64,000 nucleotides of DNA, taken from contig NZ_CP015994.1 in NCBI RefSeq assembly GCF_002214625.1, positions 930,001 through 994,000 on the forward strand, in the 5' to 3' direction. The notes beneath the pieces were generated by a model. That model was given only the letters and a program-made list of their open reading frames with translations, had not been told where the DNA came from and did not search any database. Every line of letters begins with the position of its first letter. The stretch's first letter is position 1. The DNA is from Anaplasma ovis str. Haibei (lineage in GTDB: Bacteria; Pseudomonadota; Alphaproteobacteria; Rickettsiales; Anaplasmataceae). The translations under genes were made by a program, and so were the position numbers. Of the stretch, positions 24,949 to 34,004 are shown in pieces.

Positions 24949-26154
24949 ATGTTGCGTTACCTGGCGTGTTGCTGTGCCTTGTGTGTTGTTCTTGCGTCGC
25001 ACTGTTGCTCCGCGTCTTCTGTGCGCATAAAGGCCGTTGTTGATGGGAAGGCTATAACTAGTCTAGATGTATCTAGACGAACAAAAGCAAACGCATTTTT
25101 CTACAGAACTGCTCATGCTGGGAGTGACCAGGCTGAGGTGCTGCAGTCTCTGGTTGATGAGTCTGTATTAGAGCTTGAAGCCAAGGAGTTGGGCATATCC
25201 GTAGGTAAGCACGAGTTAGAGGCGGAAGCCAGTAAGATGTTCTCTGTGTTGGGTGTGTGCGACGGGCTGAGTATAGGGGAGTGCGTGGTGCAGAATGGGC
25301 TGGATCACAAATCTGTAGAAGATCACCTCAGATCCAGGGTTGTATGGAGCAAAATATTGGCCACACGGGTCGCGCCCTTTCTTGCGGTTTCGGATAGCGA
25401 TGTTGAAAATTACGTTGACGAGGCAAGGTCTACCGGCCTTGAGACCGTGCTGGATATGGAGCAAGTTTTTGTGCCGTTCAAGGCGGGCAGCGTTTTGGAC
25501 TCTGTGCTGAGTGAGCTTAACAAGGGTGTGGCGCTTGATAAGATAGCAGCAAGGTACAGGGAGCACGCGGTATATGCTGACCACGCTGTAGGGGTAACGG
25601 CTAGCGCATTCTTGCCCGATGTGAAAGTATCACTCGTAAGGGCCAATGTTGGCCAAGTAATTGGCCCGATCAGGATTGACCGCGGATACTTGGTGCTGAA
25701 GTTGTTGAATAAAGTCAAGGTGAGTAAGGGGTTCCTGAATAGCTCTGCGAGCATAAAGCGCGTCTCTGTCGCGAGCAGCGACCATGAAAACGTGTTGCGA
25801 GTCATGAAAGGGCGCGGTGCCAACTGTGAAAGTTTTGATGGCATTGCAAAGAACATGGGACTGGATGCGACAAGTCTTGACGTGCGCATTGGCGATCTTG
25901 CCTCTAAACTTCAGTTCATGTTGAGCAATGCCGAACTCGGAGAGGTGTTAAGTACCACTGCCGCCGGAGAAGGGAGCGGCGCTGAAGGCGGAAAGATTGA
26001 CCTGATAGTGCTTTGCAGCATCTCACGGGGTGGTGATCCAACAGCTGAGGAGGTCTACAAAATCAAACAGGCAGTTTATACGGAGAAGCTGGTTTCCGCA
26101 AGCGGCAGGCTTATGGACTCCATAAGGAGCCGCCATTTCACTAGAAAGTTTTGA
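24949..26154 (+). CDS. SurA-like periplasmic chaperone / peptidyl-prolyl isomerase
   Basis: 401 residues with a Cys-rich signal peptide (YLACCCALCVVLASHCCSA). The mature start RIKAVVDGKAITSLDVSRRT is the typical SurA N-terminal strand, followed by the helical chaperone module (LQSLVDESVLELEAKELGIS). A parvulin-like region follows around residues 165-255 (DMEQVFVPFKAG, VGQVIGPIRIDRGYLVLKL). SurA escorts outer membrane proteins to the Bam complex. BamA, Skp and DegP are all encoded in this window, and MSP-type antigens would be major clients. Parvulin active-site residues are not clearly kept, so enzyme activity is uncertain. Confidence 0.82.
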   Translation: MLRYLACCCALCVVLASHCCSASSVRIKAVVDGKAITSLDVSRRTKANAFFYRTAHAGSDQAEVLQSLVDESVLELEAKELGISVGKHELEAEASKMFSVLGVCDGLSIGECVVQNGLDHKSVEDHLRSRVVWSKILATRVAPFLAVSDSDVENYVDEARSTGLETVLDMEQVFVPFKAGSVLDSVLSELNKGVALDKIAARYREHAVYADHAVGVTASAFLPDVKVSLVRANVGQVIGPIRIDRGYLVLKLLNKVKVSKGFLNSSASIKRVSVASSDHENVLRVMKGRGANCESFDGIAKNMGLDATSLDVRIGDLASKLQFMLSNAELGEVLSTTAAGEGSGAEGGKIDLIVLCSISRGGDPTAEEVYKIKQAVYTEKLVSASGRLMDSIRSRHFTRKF

Positions 26155-26175
26155 CGGTTTTCGTAGGCTGCGGGC

Positions 26176-26733
26176 GTGATAAGGGTTACAGCAGGTGTTC
26201 ACCGTGGCAGGCGAGTATTCACTGGCAATACCTTGAAAGCACGACCTGCGATCTCCGTGGTAAGAGAGTCAGTATTCAATGTTTTGCGTGCGCACATCCC
26301 TATAGAAGGGGCGAGGGTGTGCGACATATTCTGCGGCAGTGGCGCTTTTTCCTTTGAAGCCCTATCAAGAGGCGCAGAGCATGCCAGCCTTGTAGACATA
26401 CACCTGCCTAACTTACAATTGGTCAGAAGGACGGCTGACAGCCTTGGTGTTGGACACAGAATGACCGTTTTATGTTGCGATGTGAACAAACTCCCCTTGG
26501 CGGATCGCAGCTATGATCTGGCGTTTGTTGATCCTCCTTACGAGGAAACGTCGTTGGTGGATATATCACTAAACGCAATACTGAGTATGCGATGGTGTCA
26601 GGCAGGAAGTGTGGTGGTGCTTCGTATAAAAAAGGGTGCCAAGGTCTCAATCCCTGATCGCTATGAACTACTAACCCGCAAATCATACTGCGGATCAGAG
26701 ATACTGTTTATGTGTACGCTCTCCAACGATTAG
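26176..26733 (+). CDS. rsmD: 16S rRNA (guanine966-N2)-methyltransferase RsmD
   Basis: 185 residues from a GTG start. IRVTAGVHRGRRVFTG, RPAISVVRESVFNVL and VCDIFCGSGAFSFEALSRGA (SAM-binding motif I) are diagnostic, and FVDPPYEE is the catalytic NPPY-type motif IV. It methylates a guanine of the small-subunit rRNA. It follows the SurA-like gene by 21 bases. Its stop codon TAG is immediately followed by the msp3 flank repeat (GTAGTGCCACATTGATGG), so repeat DNA begins exactly where the gene ends. Confidence 0.93.
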   Translation: MIRVTAGVHRGRRVFTGNTLKARPAISVVRESVFNVLRAHIPIEGARVCDIFCGSGAFSFEALSRGAEHASLVDIHLPNLQLVRRTADSLGVGHRMTVLCCDVNKLPLADRSYDLAFVDPPYEETSLVDISLNAILSMRWCQAGSVVVLRIKKGAKVSIPDRYELLTRKSYCGSEILFMCTLSND

Positions 26734-26873
26734 GTAGTGCCACATTGATGGTGGTAATGCCAGACTTGGTGGTGCTGGAGGTTCCTGAGGTCAGTAGGTA
26801 GTGCCAAGAGCTTTGGGTGCTGGTAGTGCCACATTGATGGTGGCAATGCCAGACTTGGTGGTGCTGGAGGTTC
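26731..26873. repeat. Minisatellite-like msp3 flank units, right
   Basis: Two near-identical units of about 80 bases built from GGTAGTGCCACATTGATGGT, GGTAATGCCAGACTTGGTGG and TGCTGGAGGTTCCTGAGGTT, between the rsmD stop and the right arm of the 887-bp inverted repeat. It is the mirror of 18593-18797. Confidence 0.75.
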
Positions 26874-27760
26874 CTGAGGTTAGTAGGTAGTGCAGGGCTC
26901 AACTGTGTCTATGGTGCATTACCACACTGTGTAGTTGTTATGTTACCTCAACACTAGTCTAGCCATGATGACATACCTACTGGGTGAGATTGGTGATACC
27001 AGTAAGTTTGAGTGGGGGTGCTAGCTTTCCTTCATCATCCAGGACAAACTAGAAAGGGGAGTGCGAAGCACTCCCCCCTAAACTTAAAGGAAACTAGTTC
27101 ATCTAGACTAGAAGGCGAACCTAACGCCCAGCTCACCACCGAAGTAAGCGAAGGTAAACGAAGCAATACCAGTATCCTTATTTTTACCTGCAGGGCCGGT
27201 ATAGTCAGCGATAGGGCTCAAAGGCAGCTCATCATAGTCACCATCACCTAGCACCTTGTGGTAGAAAGCCCCAGCGAAGGCAGAGATTTCAGGAGTGAGA
27301 GCATAGCTCAACCCAGCCTTAACCCTATAAGCGAACTTAGGATTAATATGCCCATCTACAACACTGACAAAGTTACCACCAACCCCAGCACAAGCATAAG
27401 GAACAACGCCAATACCATCGGTCAGGAGGTCATAGCAAGCATTGAGCATCACCGAAGTAGAACCAATAGCCCTAACCTCAATAACCTCAGCTCCCTCAAC
27501 AGCACGAGCGAAGGCCCCTGCAACCATGGCTCTTTCATCTACATCCAAGTTATTTATATCCCTAGCCCATGCTCTAATTTTCTCAGCAGCGATTAGTTCT
27601 CTTACAGCATTAACTCTCTTACTTGAATCTAGACTGTTTAAATAATCAGTCCAACCCCTATTCTTAGTAGTCTCCATAGCATTAGCCAATGCAGCCTTGA
27701 GTGTAGTAGCAACTCCACGTTTCTCAGCTATCTCTGTAAGTTCCTCTAGTGCCTTGATCT
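26874..27760 (-). repeat. Right arm of 887-bp inverted repeat (msp3 3' end)
   Basis: Inverted counterpart of 17706-18592, collinear with no indels seen. With the left arm it encloses 18.6-26.9 kb, which holds nine genes including gltX and tRNA-His. Recombination between the arms would invert that block. Confidence 0.9.
27054..27081 (-). terminator. Rho-independent terminator after the msp3 pseudogene
   Basis: Inverted copy of the hairpin at 18388-18415: on the minus strand GGGGAGTGC-TTC-GCACTCCCC then TTTCT. Confidence 0.8.
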
Positions 27761-29715
27761 CTTTTACCAGCTTCCCTAGTTTTGCTATCTCCTTACCCTT
27801 CAGCTCTGCCTGGCCCTGCAACCATGGTTGTGCTTCGCGCTTACCAACCAATTCCTTCATCTCCTTTATCAGCTCCTTCTTCTTATGCTCCACCGTCAGC
27901 TTTTGTGCTGCTATAGTGCCTTTAACCTCAGCTAGTGTTCTCAGCTGCTCTTCTGGTATTAGCTCATCTAACTGTCTTAGCTCCCTTAGCACACTTATCT
28001 CTTCTAGCATACTTGCTGCTTTCTTTACAGCTTGTGGGTCACTTCCTGAACGTATCCTCTGTGCTTCTAGCAGCGTAAGTTCCTTTATCCCCTCCAGCAC
28101 TAGCCTTCTCTCCAATCCTCTAATTCTCTCTGTGAGCTGAAGTCCCTCTTGAATCTCTAGTCCTCTATCCTTCCTACTTTCAACTAATGCCTTGACTTCC
28201 TTAATCTCAGCTAATGTTCTCAACTGCTCTTCCAGACTTAGTGCACCTAGTCTTAGCTCGGCCAGCTCTGGATTTGTCTTAAGTTCCCTTATCGCTGCTA
28301 GTTCTTCTACTGTTCCTCCTAGTTTCTTGAGCTCCTCTAGTTTTCCAAGCTTCTTGAACAGCCAGGTCTTTTCCAGTTCTGCCGGCTTTTTCTCCTCTAT
28401 CTTCTCAAACGCACCTCCAAGTTTCCCTATCTTTGTCACAACTGCACTCTTCGCCTCTTTCACCTCCTCCAGCTTCTTCTCCTCTAGCGCTCCCATTATA
28501 TCTGTACCCAGCACTTTAAGCTTCTGTACCAGCTCTGGCTCTTTTCCTTCCTTCTCTAGCTTTTCCCACTCCTTGAACTCTGCACTTAATACTCCCAATT
28601 CTGCCAGTTCCCTCCTAAGTTCCCTTATCGCTGCTAGTTCTTCTAGTTTATTCTTGAGCTCTCCCACCTTTTCTTTACTAGCCGGCCTCCACTTCTCTAA
28701 CTTCTCTAGCTTTTGTACTGCCAGCTCTAGTTCTTTGCCTGCTTCTATTCCCTCCAGCTTTATTTCATCTTCCAGTCCAAGCGCCTCCAGCTCTTTCAAC
28801 CCTACTTTTGTCACAACTTCCTTCTTCGCCGTCTTCAACTCCTCCAGCTTCTTCTCCTCTAGCTCTTTTCCTACCTCCCTAAGCTTTTCCACTGCCGCCT
28901 TCAGCCCTTCAGCATCCAGCTTTTTCTCCAGCTTCACCTCCTTGAGCTTCTTCACCTCTAGCAGTCCCAAGTCACTCTCTAGCCTCTCCAGCTGCGTCCT
29001 AAGCTCCTCTGAGGCTCTTCTTGCCTTAAGTCTCAACCTCTCCTTCATTTCCTGGAGTTCTTCAGTCTCTATGGCTTCTAGTCTTTCCAACCACTTGAGT
29101 TCTCCAAGTTCTGCTAACTTACTTACTTGCTTTGCTAGTTCATGTTGTAACTTCTCTAACTCTTCTGGTCTGCTCAACTCTTGTATAACTAGTCCATCAT
29201 CAACTCCTGCCATCTCTCCAGCAAGTAATGTATCTCCATCAGGGATCTGTCTACTAAACATTGCCCTTACAGGACTTGCTATACCTTCACTATCTACTAC
29301 TTCCCTCTTGAGTCTATGCACATCACTCATGGACATCCTACCCAGAGCACTGGATAGTAATTGACCCCTCGCTGTATCTAGTGCAAGTTCCTTACCTAGG
29401 AGAAATGCTGTATCATCGGCGGTACCACAGTTGCTGCCACTGCTGCCAGCGGTACCACACACTTTCCTACTCAGTGCATCACCACCACCAGTAGCACCCT
29501 CTACTGCAGTACCCCACTTCTTAGCTTCACTCTTGGTCATCTTACCTAAAGCATTAGTAAGACGGTCTACCTGACCTCTTGCTGTATCATATGCTAACTC
29601 CTTTCCTAATAAGAATACTGAAGCTGTATCCTCATTAGACTTCTTACCTCCCTTGATGACAAACCTCTCATGTCCTATTCCTGCTTCAATCCTGGTAAGT
29701 GGTGCAGATGTGGGG
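27108..29715 (-). pseudogene. 5'-truncated msp3 donor copy with an MSP2-type block
   Basis: Similarity to msp3 starts near 29700 (minus frame RIEAGIGHERFVIKGG) and there is no signal peptide or MSP N-terminus; the first in-frame ATG is at 29540. The 3' end is complete and matches the full-length gene. Before the coiled coil the frame has VFLLGKELAYDTARGQVDRL and KMTKSEAKKWGTAVEGATGG, with VCGTAGSSGSNCG, which is typical of MSP2 variable-region entry. The block FLLGKELALDTARGQ then appears a second time, leading into the MSP3 coiled coil. The coiled coil differs strongly from the other copy yet shares scattered blocks (LEELAAIREL, LEEQLRTLAE, ASMLEEISVLRELRQLDEL). This is what donor copies for segmental gene conversion look like. 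The frame is intact, so it is a pseudogene by lack of start, not by stops. Confidence 0.82.
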
Positions 29716-30497
29716 GCAGAGAGCTTAGAGTAATTGGGAACGAGCCCGCTGGGTAGATGGATTTGGGGCCTTCGCTTGTACCTGTGGGAGATGAGGATTT
29801 AGGTAGATAGGATTAGGAACTGAGGTTAGGGGATTAGGCGCCGGTAGAAGTTAGGGGTTGAGGTTCCTGAGTGATGTTTAGAGGGAAGTGCCAGCCCTGG
29901 TGCCACCAAGTTGGAAATGGGGTGCCAGCGCTATGGTCAGTAGTTTTGAGTAAAGCTAGGAAACTGGGTGCCAAGTAGAAGTTAGAGGCTGAGGTTAGTA
30001 GGTAGTGCAGAGCTCAACTGTGTTGATGGTAATGCCAGCCTTGGTGGTGCCAAGTAGAAGTTAGCAGGTGCCTGGGTGTAGAATAAGTGCAACTGTGTCT
30101 ATGGTGTAATAAATCAAGACACTAGGTAGCGTAAGCCTACTGCGCCTTTTGTGCCGCAGCTATGTGTGGTGACTGATCTCTAAATCCCAACCTCTACAGG
30201 TTTGTGTAATGAACAACGCACCAAACCCCAAACTATCCATCCGCCAAATGTGGTTCATTCCCAACTACACTCCCCTCTAAACATCACCAGGTGCTTATCT
30301 TCCTATTCCAAAATACTCAGCCTATCGCTACTGACAGCAGTGGTACCAACACCGGAGCAGCACCAACAAATGTGGCCGGAACACCAATGGCAAGCGTAAG
30401 GACCATGTTCAGTTCTGATGGTGTAGGGGCCGTTTTCTCAATGAACACTACCTCCAATACTGGAGGGGCTGTATGTGTGTGCTGGCCAGTATTTTTA
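29716..30497. repeat. Degenerate repeat region between msp3 pseudogene and hflK
   Basis: About 780 bases without a supported gene. 29840-30060 holds units of the msp3 flank family (GAGGTTCCTGAGTGATG, GGTAATGCCAGCCTTGGTGG, GTGCCAAGTAGAAGTTAG). 30094-30157 and 30156-30246 match 14425-14492 and 13269-13360 respectively. A Thr/Gly-rich 72-codon frame at 30291-30509 (ATDSSGTNTGAAPTNVAGTP) could be the remnant of a surface-antigen segment, but no family could be named. Confidence 0.6.
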
Positions 30498-30526
30498 TTG
30501 ATATGGTAGAGATTCTGCGATAGACT
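30498..30526 (+). promoter_or_regulatory. Sigma-70-type promoter for the hflK operon
   Basis: TTGATA, 17 bases, TAGACT, placed 35 bases before the hflK ATG at 30561. Spacing and hexamers are close to consensus. It would drive hflK-hflC-degP-lolA-rnc. Confidence 0.5.
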
Positions 30527-30560
30527 CCCCCTTGTCTTGCTGTGCGGGTTCGGGGTCTTT

Positions 30561-31661
30561 ATGAGCGATGGAGGTGATCCCTGGGGTGGGGAAAGCGGTG
30601 AAGGGTTTGAGAAACCCAAAAATAACAAAAGGTTCGGCGATTCCCAGTTTGATGGCTTCTTCGATGGCGTTCGCTCTGCGTTAAGCGAGTTCCCCGGGGG
30701 GAAGCAGCCTGGCGATTTTGTGTTTAAGTGGTCGCATCTTCTCTTTCTTCTGGCTGCTTTTGTCCTACTGTATGCGTGTACCGGCTTCTACGTGGTAAAC
30801 CCAGAGGAGAAGGCTGTTGAATTACTGTTTGGGAAGTATAGGAAGGTGACCGAGCCCGGCTTGCGCTTTTGGCTGCCTCGCCCCTTGGGTAAAGTGCTAA
30901 AAGTCAAGGTCGAGGTCGTCAGTAAGGAAGAGATTGGCAGCGGCGTATATAGAGCTGATGGGGCCGACCATAGCCACGGTGAGGGCATAATGTTGACCGG
31001 TGATGAGAATATCGTCAATATAAACTTCGACGTTCAGTGGAAGGTAACAGATGCGTATAAGTATCTGTTCTGTGTAAGGGATGGTAGGCCGGGCGCCACT
31101 GTAAAAAATGCCGCTGAAAGTGCTATGCGGGAGATCATTGGCAAGAGCACCTTAGCTTTCGCCATAGAGGGAGAGGGAAGAGCCTCCATAGCGTACGAGA
31201 CAAAAAAGCTATTACAGAGTGTGCTGGACCAGTACAACATGGGGGTTGAGGTCCTCTCGATACAGCTAAAGAAGGTGGATCCACCCGAGAAGGTAATTAG
31301 CGCGTTTAGGGACGTACAGAGCGCCAGAGCCGATAAGGAAAGGGCCATTAACGAGGCTCATGCGTATCGTAATGAAGTGTTGCCCAAAGCCAAGGGGGAG
31401 GCCATTAGGATAAAGCTCGACGCCGAGGCCTACAAGAGTGAAGTAATAAACCGGGCACAGGGGGATGCTGCAAAGTTTCTTGCGGTGTACAAAGAGTATG
31501 TAAACCAGCCAGAAGCTGTTAGAGATCGTATGTATATAGAAGCGATGGAAGAGGTGCTGAATAATATGGACAAGGTCGTTGTTACTGACGACATTAAAGG
31601 CCTGTTCTCCTACCTGCCCTTGGCCGGAGCGGGCGGCAAGAAAGCTGGAGGCGGGAGGTAG
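30561..31661 (+). CDS. hflK: HflK, membrane modulator of FtsH
   Basis: 366 residues from ATG 30561 (MSDGGDPWGGESGEGF), the usual Gly/Trp-rich N-terminus. One membrane helix (HLLFLLAAFVLLYACTGFYV, about residues 60-80) is followed by the SPFH/band-7 domain (VNPEEKAVELLFGKY, GENIVNINFDVQWKV-type DENIVNINFDVQWKV). HflK and HflC form a cage around FtsH and tune its proteolysis. hflC starts one base after the stop. An in-frame start at 30537 would add eight residues that do not look like the family. Confidence 0.95.
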   Translation: MSDGGDPWGGESGEGFEKPKNNKRFGDSQFDGFFDGVRSALSEFPGGKQPGDFVFKWSHLLFLLAAFVLLYACTGFYVVNPEEKAVELLFGKYRKVTEPGLRFWLPRPLGKVLKVKVEVVSKEEIGSGVYRADGADHSHGEGIMLTGDENIVNINFDVQWKVTDAYKYLFCVRDGRPGATVKNAAESAMREIIGKSTLAFAIEGEGRASIAYETKKLLQSVLDQYNMGVEVLSIQLKKVDPPEKVISAFRDVQSARADKERAINEAHAYRNEVLPKAKGEAIRIKLDAEAYKSEVINRAQGDAAKFLAVYKEYVNQPEAVRDRMYIEAMEEVLNNMDKVVVTDDIKGLFSYLPLAGAGGKKAGGGR

Positions 31662-31662
31662 T

Positions 31663-32535
31663 ATGAGGTTAAGTCTGGCTAGGCTCGCGCTGTTGGGCGC
31701 TATCGCCTTTGGTTTTGCAACGCTTGCGCTGGAGTCCATGTTTATTGTAGACGAGGCACACCAAGCCATCGTAGTGCAATTCGGGCGGGTGCAGAAGAGC
31801 GTACAGAAAAGTGGTCTTTTCTACAAAGTCCCAGTAATCAGCGAGGTTATATACTTTGACAAGCGAATTATAGAGATCAGGTCAGACTCTTGCGAGGTAA
31901 TAGCCGCGGATCAGAAGCGCTTTGTTGTGGATTTTTATGCGAAGTATAGAATCGTTGACCCAGTCAAGTTTTACCAGACAGTGCGAAGCGAGACCGGGCT
32001 TGAGAATAGATTGAGCTCCATTATCGAATCAAGTTTACGTACACAGGTTGGTAGCGTGGCGTTGATCAACTTTCTCAACGAAGCAAGAGCCGACGTCATG
32101 CGTCGTATACAAGAGGGAGTGAGTACTGAATCCGAAAAGTTTGGCGTGGAAATGGTTGATGTGCGAATCAAGAGAGCAGACCTTCCCGAGGAGAATAGTG
32201 CAGCAATTTTCCGCCGCATGCAGACTGATAGAGAAAAGGAGGCGAGAGAAATCAGGGCAGAAGGGGGGGAGATGTCTCAAAAGATCAGATCAGATGCAGA
32301 TTTCCAGACACGTGTTATCATTGCGGATGCGATGCGGGATGCACAAATCATCAGGGGTACGGGAGATGCAAAGGCATCTCAAATTTATAACAATGCTCTT
32401 AAAGCCGACCCTGACTTTTTCAGTTTTTACCGTACAATGAGAGCATATAGGCGGGTATTTAGCGATGGTACAACAAAAATTGTGCTGTCGCCAAACAATG
32501 ATTTTATCAGTCTTTTTAACAAAAGCAGGGGTTAG
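31663..32535 (+). CDS. hflC: HflC, partner of HflK
   Basis: 290 residues from ATG 31663, overlapping the hflK stop context (GTAGTATG). N-terminal helix LARLALLGAIAFGFATLAL, then the band-7 domain (IVDEAHQAIVVQFGRVQK, YFDKRIIEIRSD, FVVDFYAKYRIVDPVKF). The C-terminal region (IIRGTGDAKASQIYNNAL, FFSFYRTMRAYR) is diagnostic of HflC. Very tight coupling with hflK and degP implies one transcript and balanced synthesis of the two cage subunits. Confidence 0.95.
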   Translation: MRLSLARLALLGAIAFGFATLALESMFIVDEAHQAIVVQFGRVQKSVQKSGLFYKVPVISEVIYFDKRIIEIRSDSCEVIAADQKRFVVDFYAKYRIVDPVKFYQTVRSETGLENRLSSIIESSLRTQVGSVALINFLNEARADVMRRIQEGVSTESEKFGVEMVDVRIKRADLPEENSAAIFRRMQTDREKEAREIRAEGGEMSQKIRSDADFQTRVIIADAMRDAQIIRGTGDAKASQIYNNALKADPDFFSFYRTMRAYRRVFSDGTTKIVLSPNNDFISLFNKSRG

Positions 32536-32537
32536 GT

Positions 32538-34004
32538 GTGAAGAGGTTTTTATCGCTTTTTTTGCTGATATCGTCGCTGTGTAGCGTACATTCCGGTGGC
32601 AGCGCGTTGTCATCATCGGTGGCGCAGTCGAAAGCTGCCGTTCCGGACATCCGTAGGGGGTTCTCTGGGTTGGCTGCTAAGCTGTTGCCTGCTGTAGTCA
32701 ATATCTCCACGGAGCAGACCGTGGATAGCGATGCAAACTCCATGGGCCAAGGCTTCAGGTTTCCGGGGATTCCGAAGGGTATTTTTGAGGAATTTTTCAA
32801 CAATTTGGAGCCCCTCCTAATAGACCCGCTAAAGCCTAGAAAGGTAATCTCCTTGGGCTCAGGGTTCATAGTGGATAAGTCCGGGTTGATAGTAACCAAC
32901 TACCACGTAATAGCAAATGCTAAGGAGATTCACGTAAAGTTCAGTGACAATTCCACAGCCAAGGCTACGGTGCTGGGCAAAGATCCCAAAACAGATCTCG
33001 CGGTACTCAAAGTCAAAACAAAAAAGGACCTACAACCGGTGACACTGGGTAACTCTGATGATGTTTTGGTAGGAGAGTGGGTGTTGGCAATAGGTAACCC
33101 CTTCGGGCTCGGAGGTTCAGTGAGTGTAGGTATAATCTCGGGCCGTGCGCGTGATATTAATATTGGCACTGCGAGTGAGTTTTTACAGACTGATGCCGCA
33201 ATAAACCGCGGGCATTCCGGGGGGCCGCTGTTCAATGCTGATGGGGAGGTCATTGGCATAAACACAGCAATAATGTCTCCACAGGGTGGTGGCAATGTTG
33301 GCGTGGCATTTGCTATTCCTTCAAACAATGCAGCACGCGTTATAAGTGTGCTATCCAGAGGTGGAAGGGTAGAGCATGGTTGGTTAGGGGTCGTCATTCA
33401 ACATGTTACTGACGATATGACAGACTCTCTTGGCCTGGAAAGTGCAAGGGGCGCATTAATATCTGGTGTAGCGAAGGATAGCCCAGCAGAGAAAGCGGGG
33501 CTCAAGGTGGGTGACGTCATTTTGGAATTCAATGGACAGAGAATAGAGAACATGCCTCAGCTTACGCACCTGATAACAAAAGCTGCAGTAAACGAAAAGG
33601 CCAAGATAACTGTCCAGCGCGATGGCCGTGTTATTAACGTTGCGGTCACTATTGGCAAGCTACCAGACGATGTTGCATCAGGAGGAGCAGACCAAGAGGC
33701 TACTGACGATAGCGTGGGACTTACAGTTGGTAACCTACCTAAGCACTCAAAGAAACAGCAGGAAGGGGTACTGATACTCAGGGTGGACCATAGAAGTGAT
33801 GCTTTCAGTGAGGGTGTTAGAAAGGGAGATATTCTGCTCGGCATCAATTCTGCAACGGTAAACAGCGTGTCAGATTTCAACAAGGAGATGAGCAAAGTCA
33901 AGAGTAGTAGCGGCGGAAAGGGTTCCTTGTTGCTCCTCGTAAAGAAGGGAGGTGGTGACGCACCGCCGATATACATACCAGTAAAGTTAAACAAGAATGC
34001 GTAG
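32538..34004 (+). CDS. degP: DegP/HtrA periplasmic serine protease
   Basis: 488 residues from a GTG, two bases after hflC. Signal peptide FLSLFLLISSLCSVHSGG. The trypsin-like domain has His near residue 123 (TNYHVIANA), Asp near 153 (KTDLAVLKV) and Ser near 226. The serine motif reads GHSGGP instead of GNSGGP, an unusual change beside the nucleophile. Two PDZ domains follow (about 285-375, HGWLGVVIQHV; and 395-485, GVLILRVDHRSDAFSEG). It degrades or refolds damaged envelope proteins. lolA overlaps its 3' end by 8 bases. Confidence 0.94.
   Translation: MKRFLSLFLLISSLCSVHSGGSALSSSVAQSKAAVPDIRRGFSGLAAKLLPAVVNISTEQTVDSDANSMGQGFRFPGIPKGIFEEFFNNLEPLLIDPLKPRKVISLGSGFIVDKSGLIVTNYHVIANAKEIHVKFSDNSTAKATVLGKDPKTDLAVLKVKTKKDLQPVTLGNSDDVLVGEWVLAIGNPFGLGGSVSVGIISGRARDINIGTASEFLQTDAAINRGHSGGPLFNADGEVIGINTAIMSPQGGGNVGVAFAIPSNNAARVISVLSRGGRVEHGWLGVVIQHVTDDMTDSLGLESARGALISGVAKDSPAEKAGLKVGDVILEFNGQRIENMPQLTHLITKAAVNEKAKITVQRDGRVINVAVTIGKLPDDVASGGADQEATDDSVGLTVGNLPKHSKKQQEGVLILRVDHRSDAFSEGVRKGDILLGINSATVNSVSDFNKEMSKVKSSSGGKGSLLLLVKKGGGDAPPIYIPVKLNKNA

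Noticed and set aside
17706..27760. Composite transposon or insertion sequence suggested by long inverted repeats
   Set aside because: No transposase, no target-site duplication, and the arms are msp3 3' ends; gene duplication or conversion explains them.
28192..29364. 390-codon Ser-rich frame opposite the msp3 pseudogene
   Set aside because: It is the antisense image of Glu/Lys/Leu coiled-coil codons (the same occurs at 16396-17211 on the other strand opposite the intact gene).
30291..30509. 72-codon Thr/Gly-rich plus-strand frame before hflK
   Set aside because: Could be a remnant of a surface antigen, but too short and without a match I can name; it also overlaps the likely hflK promoter region.
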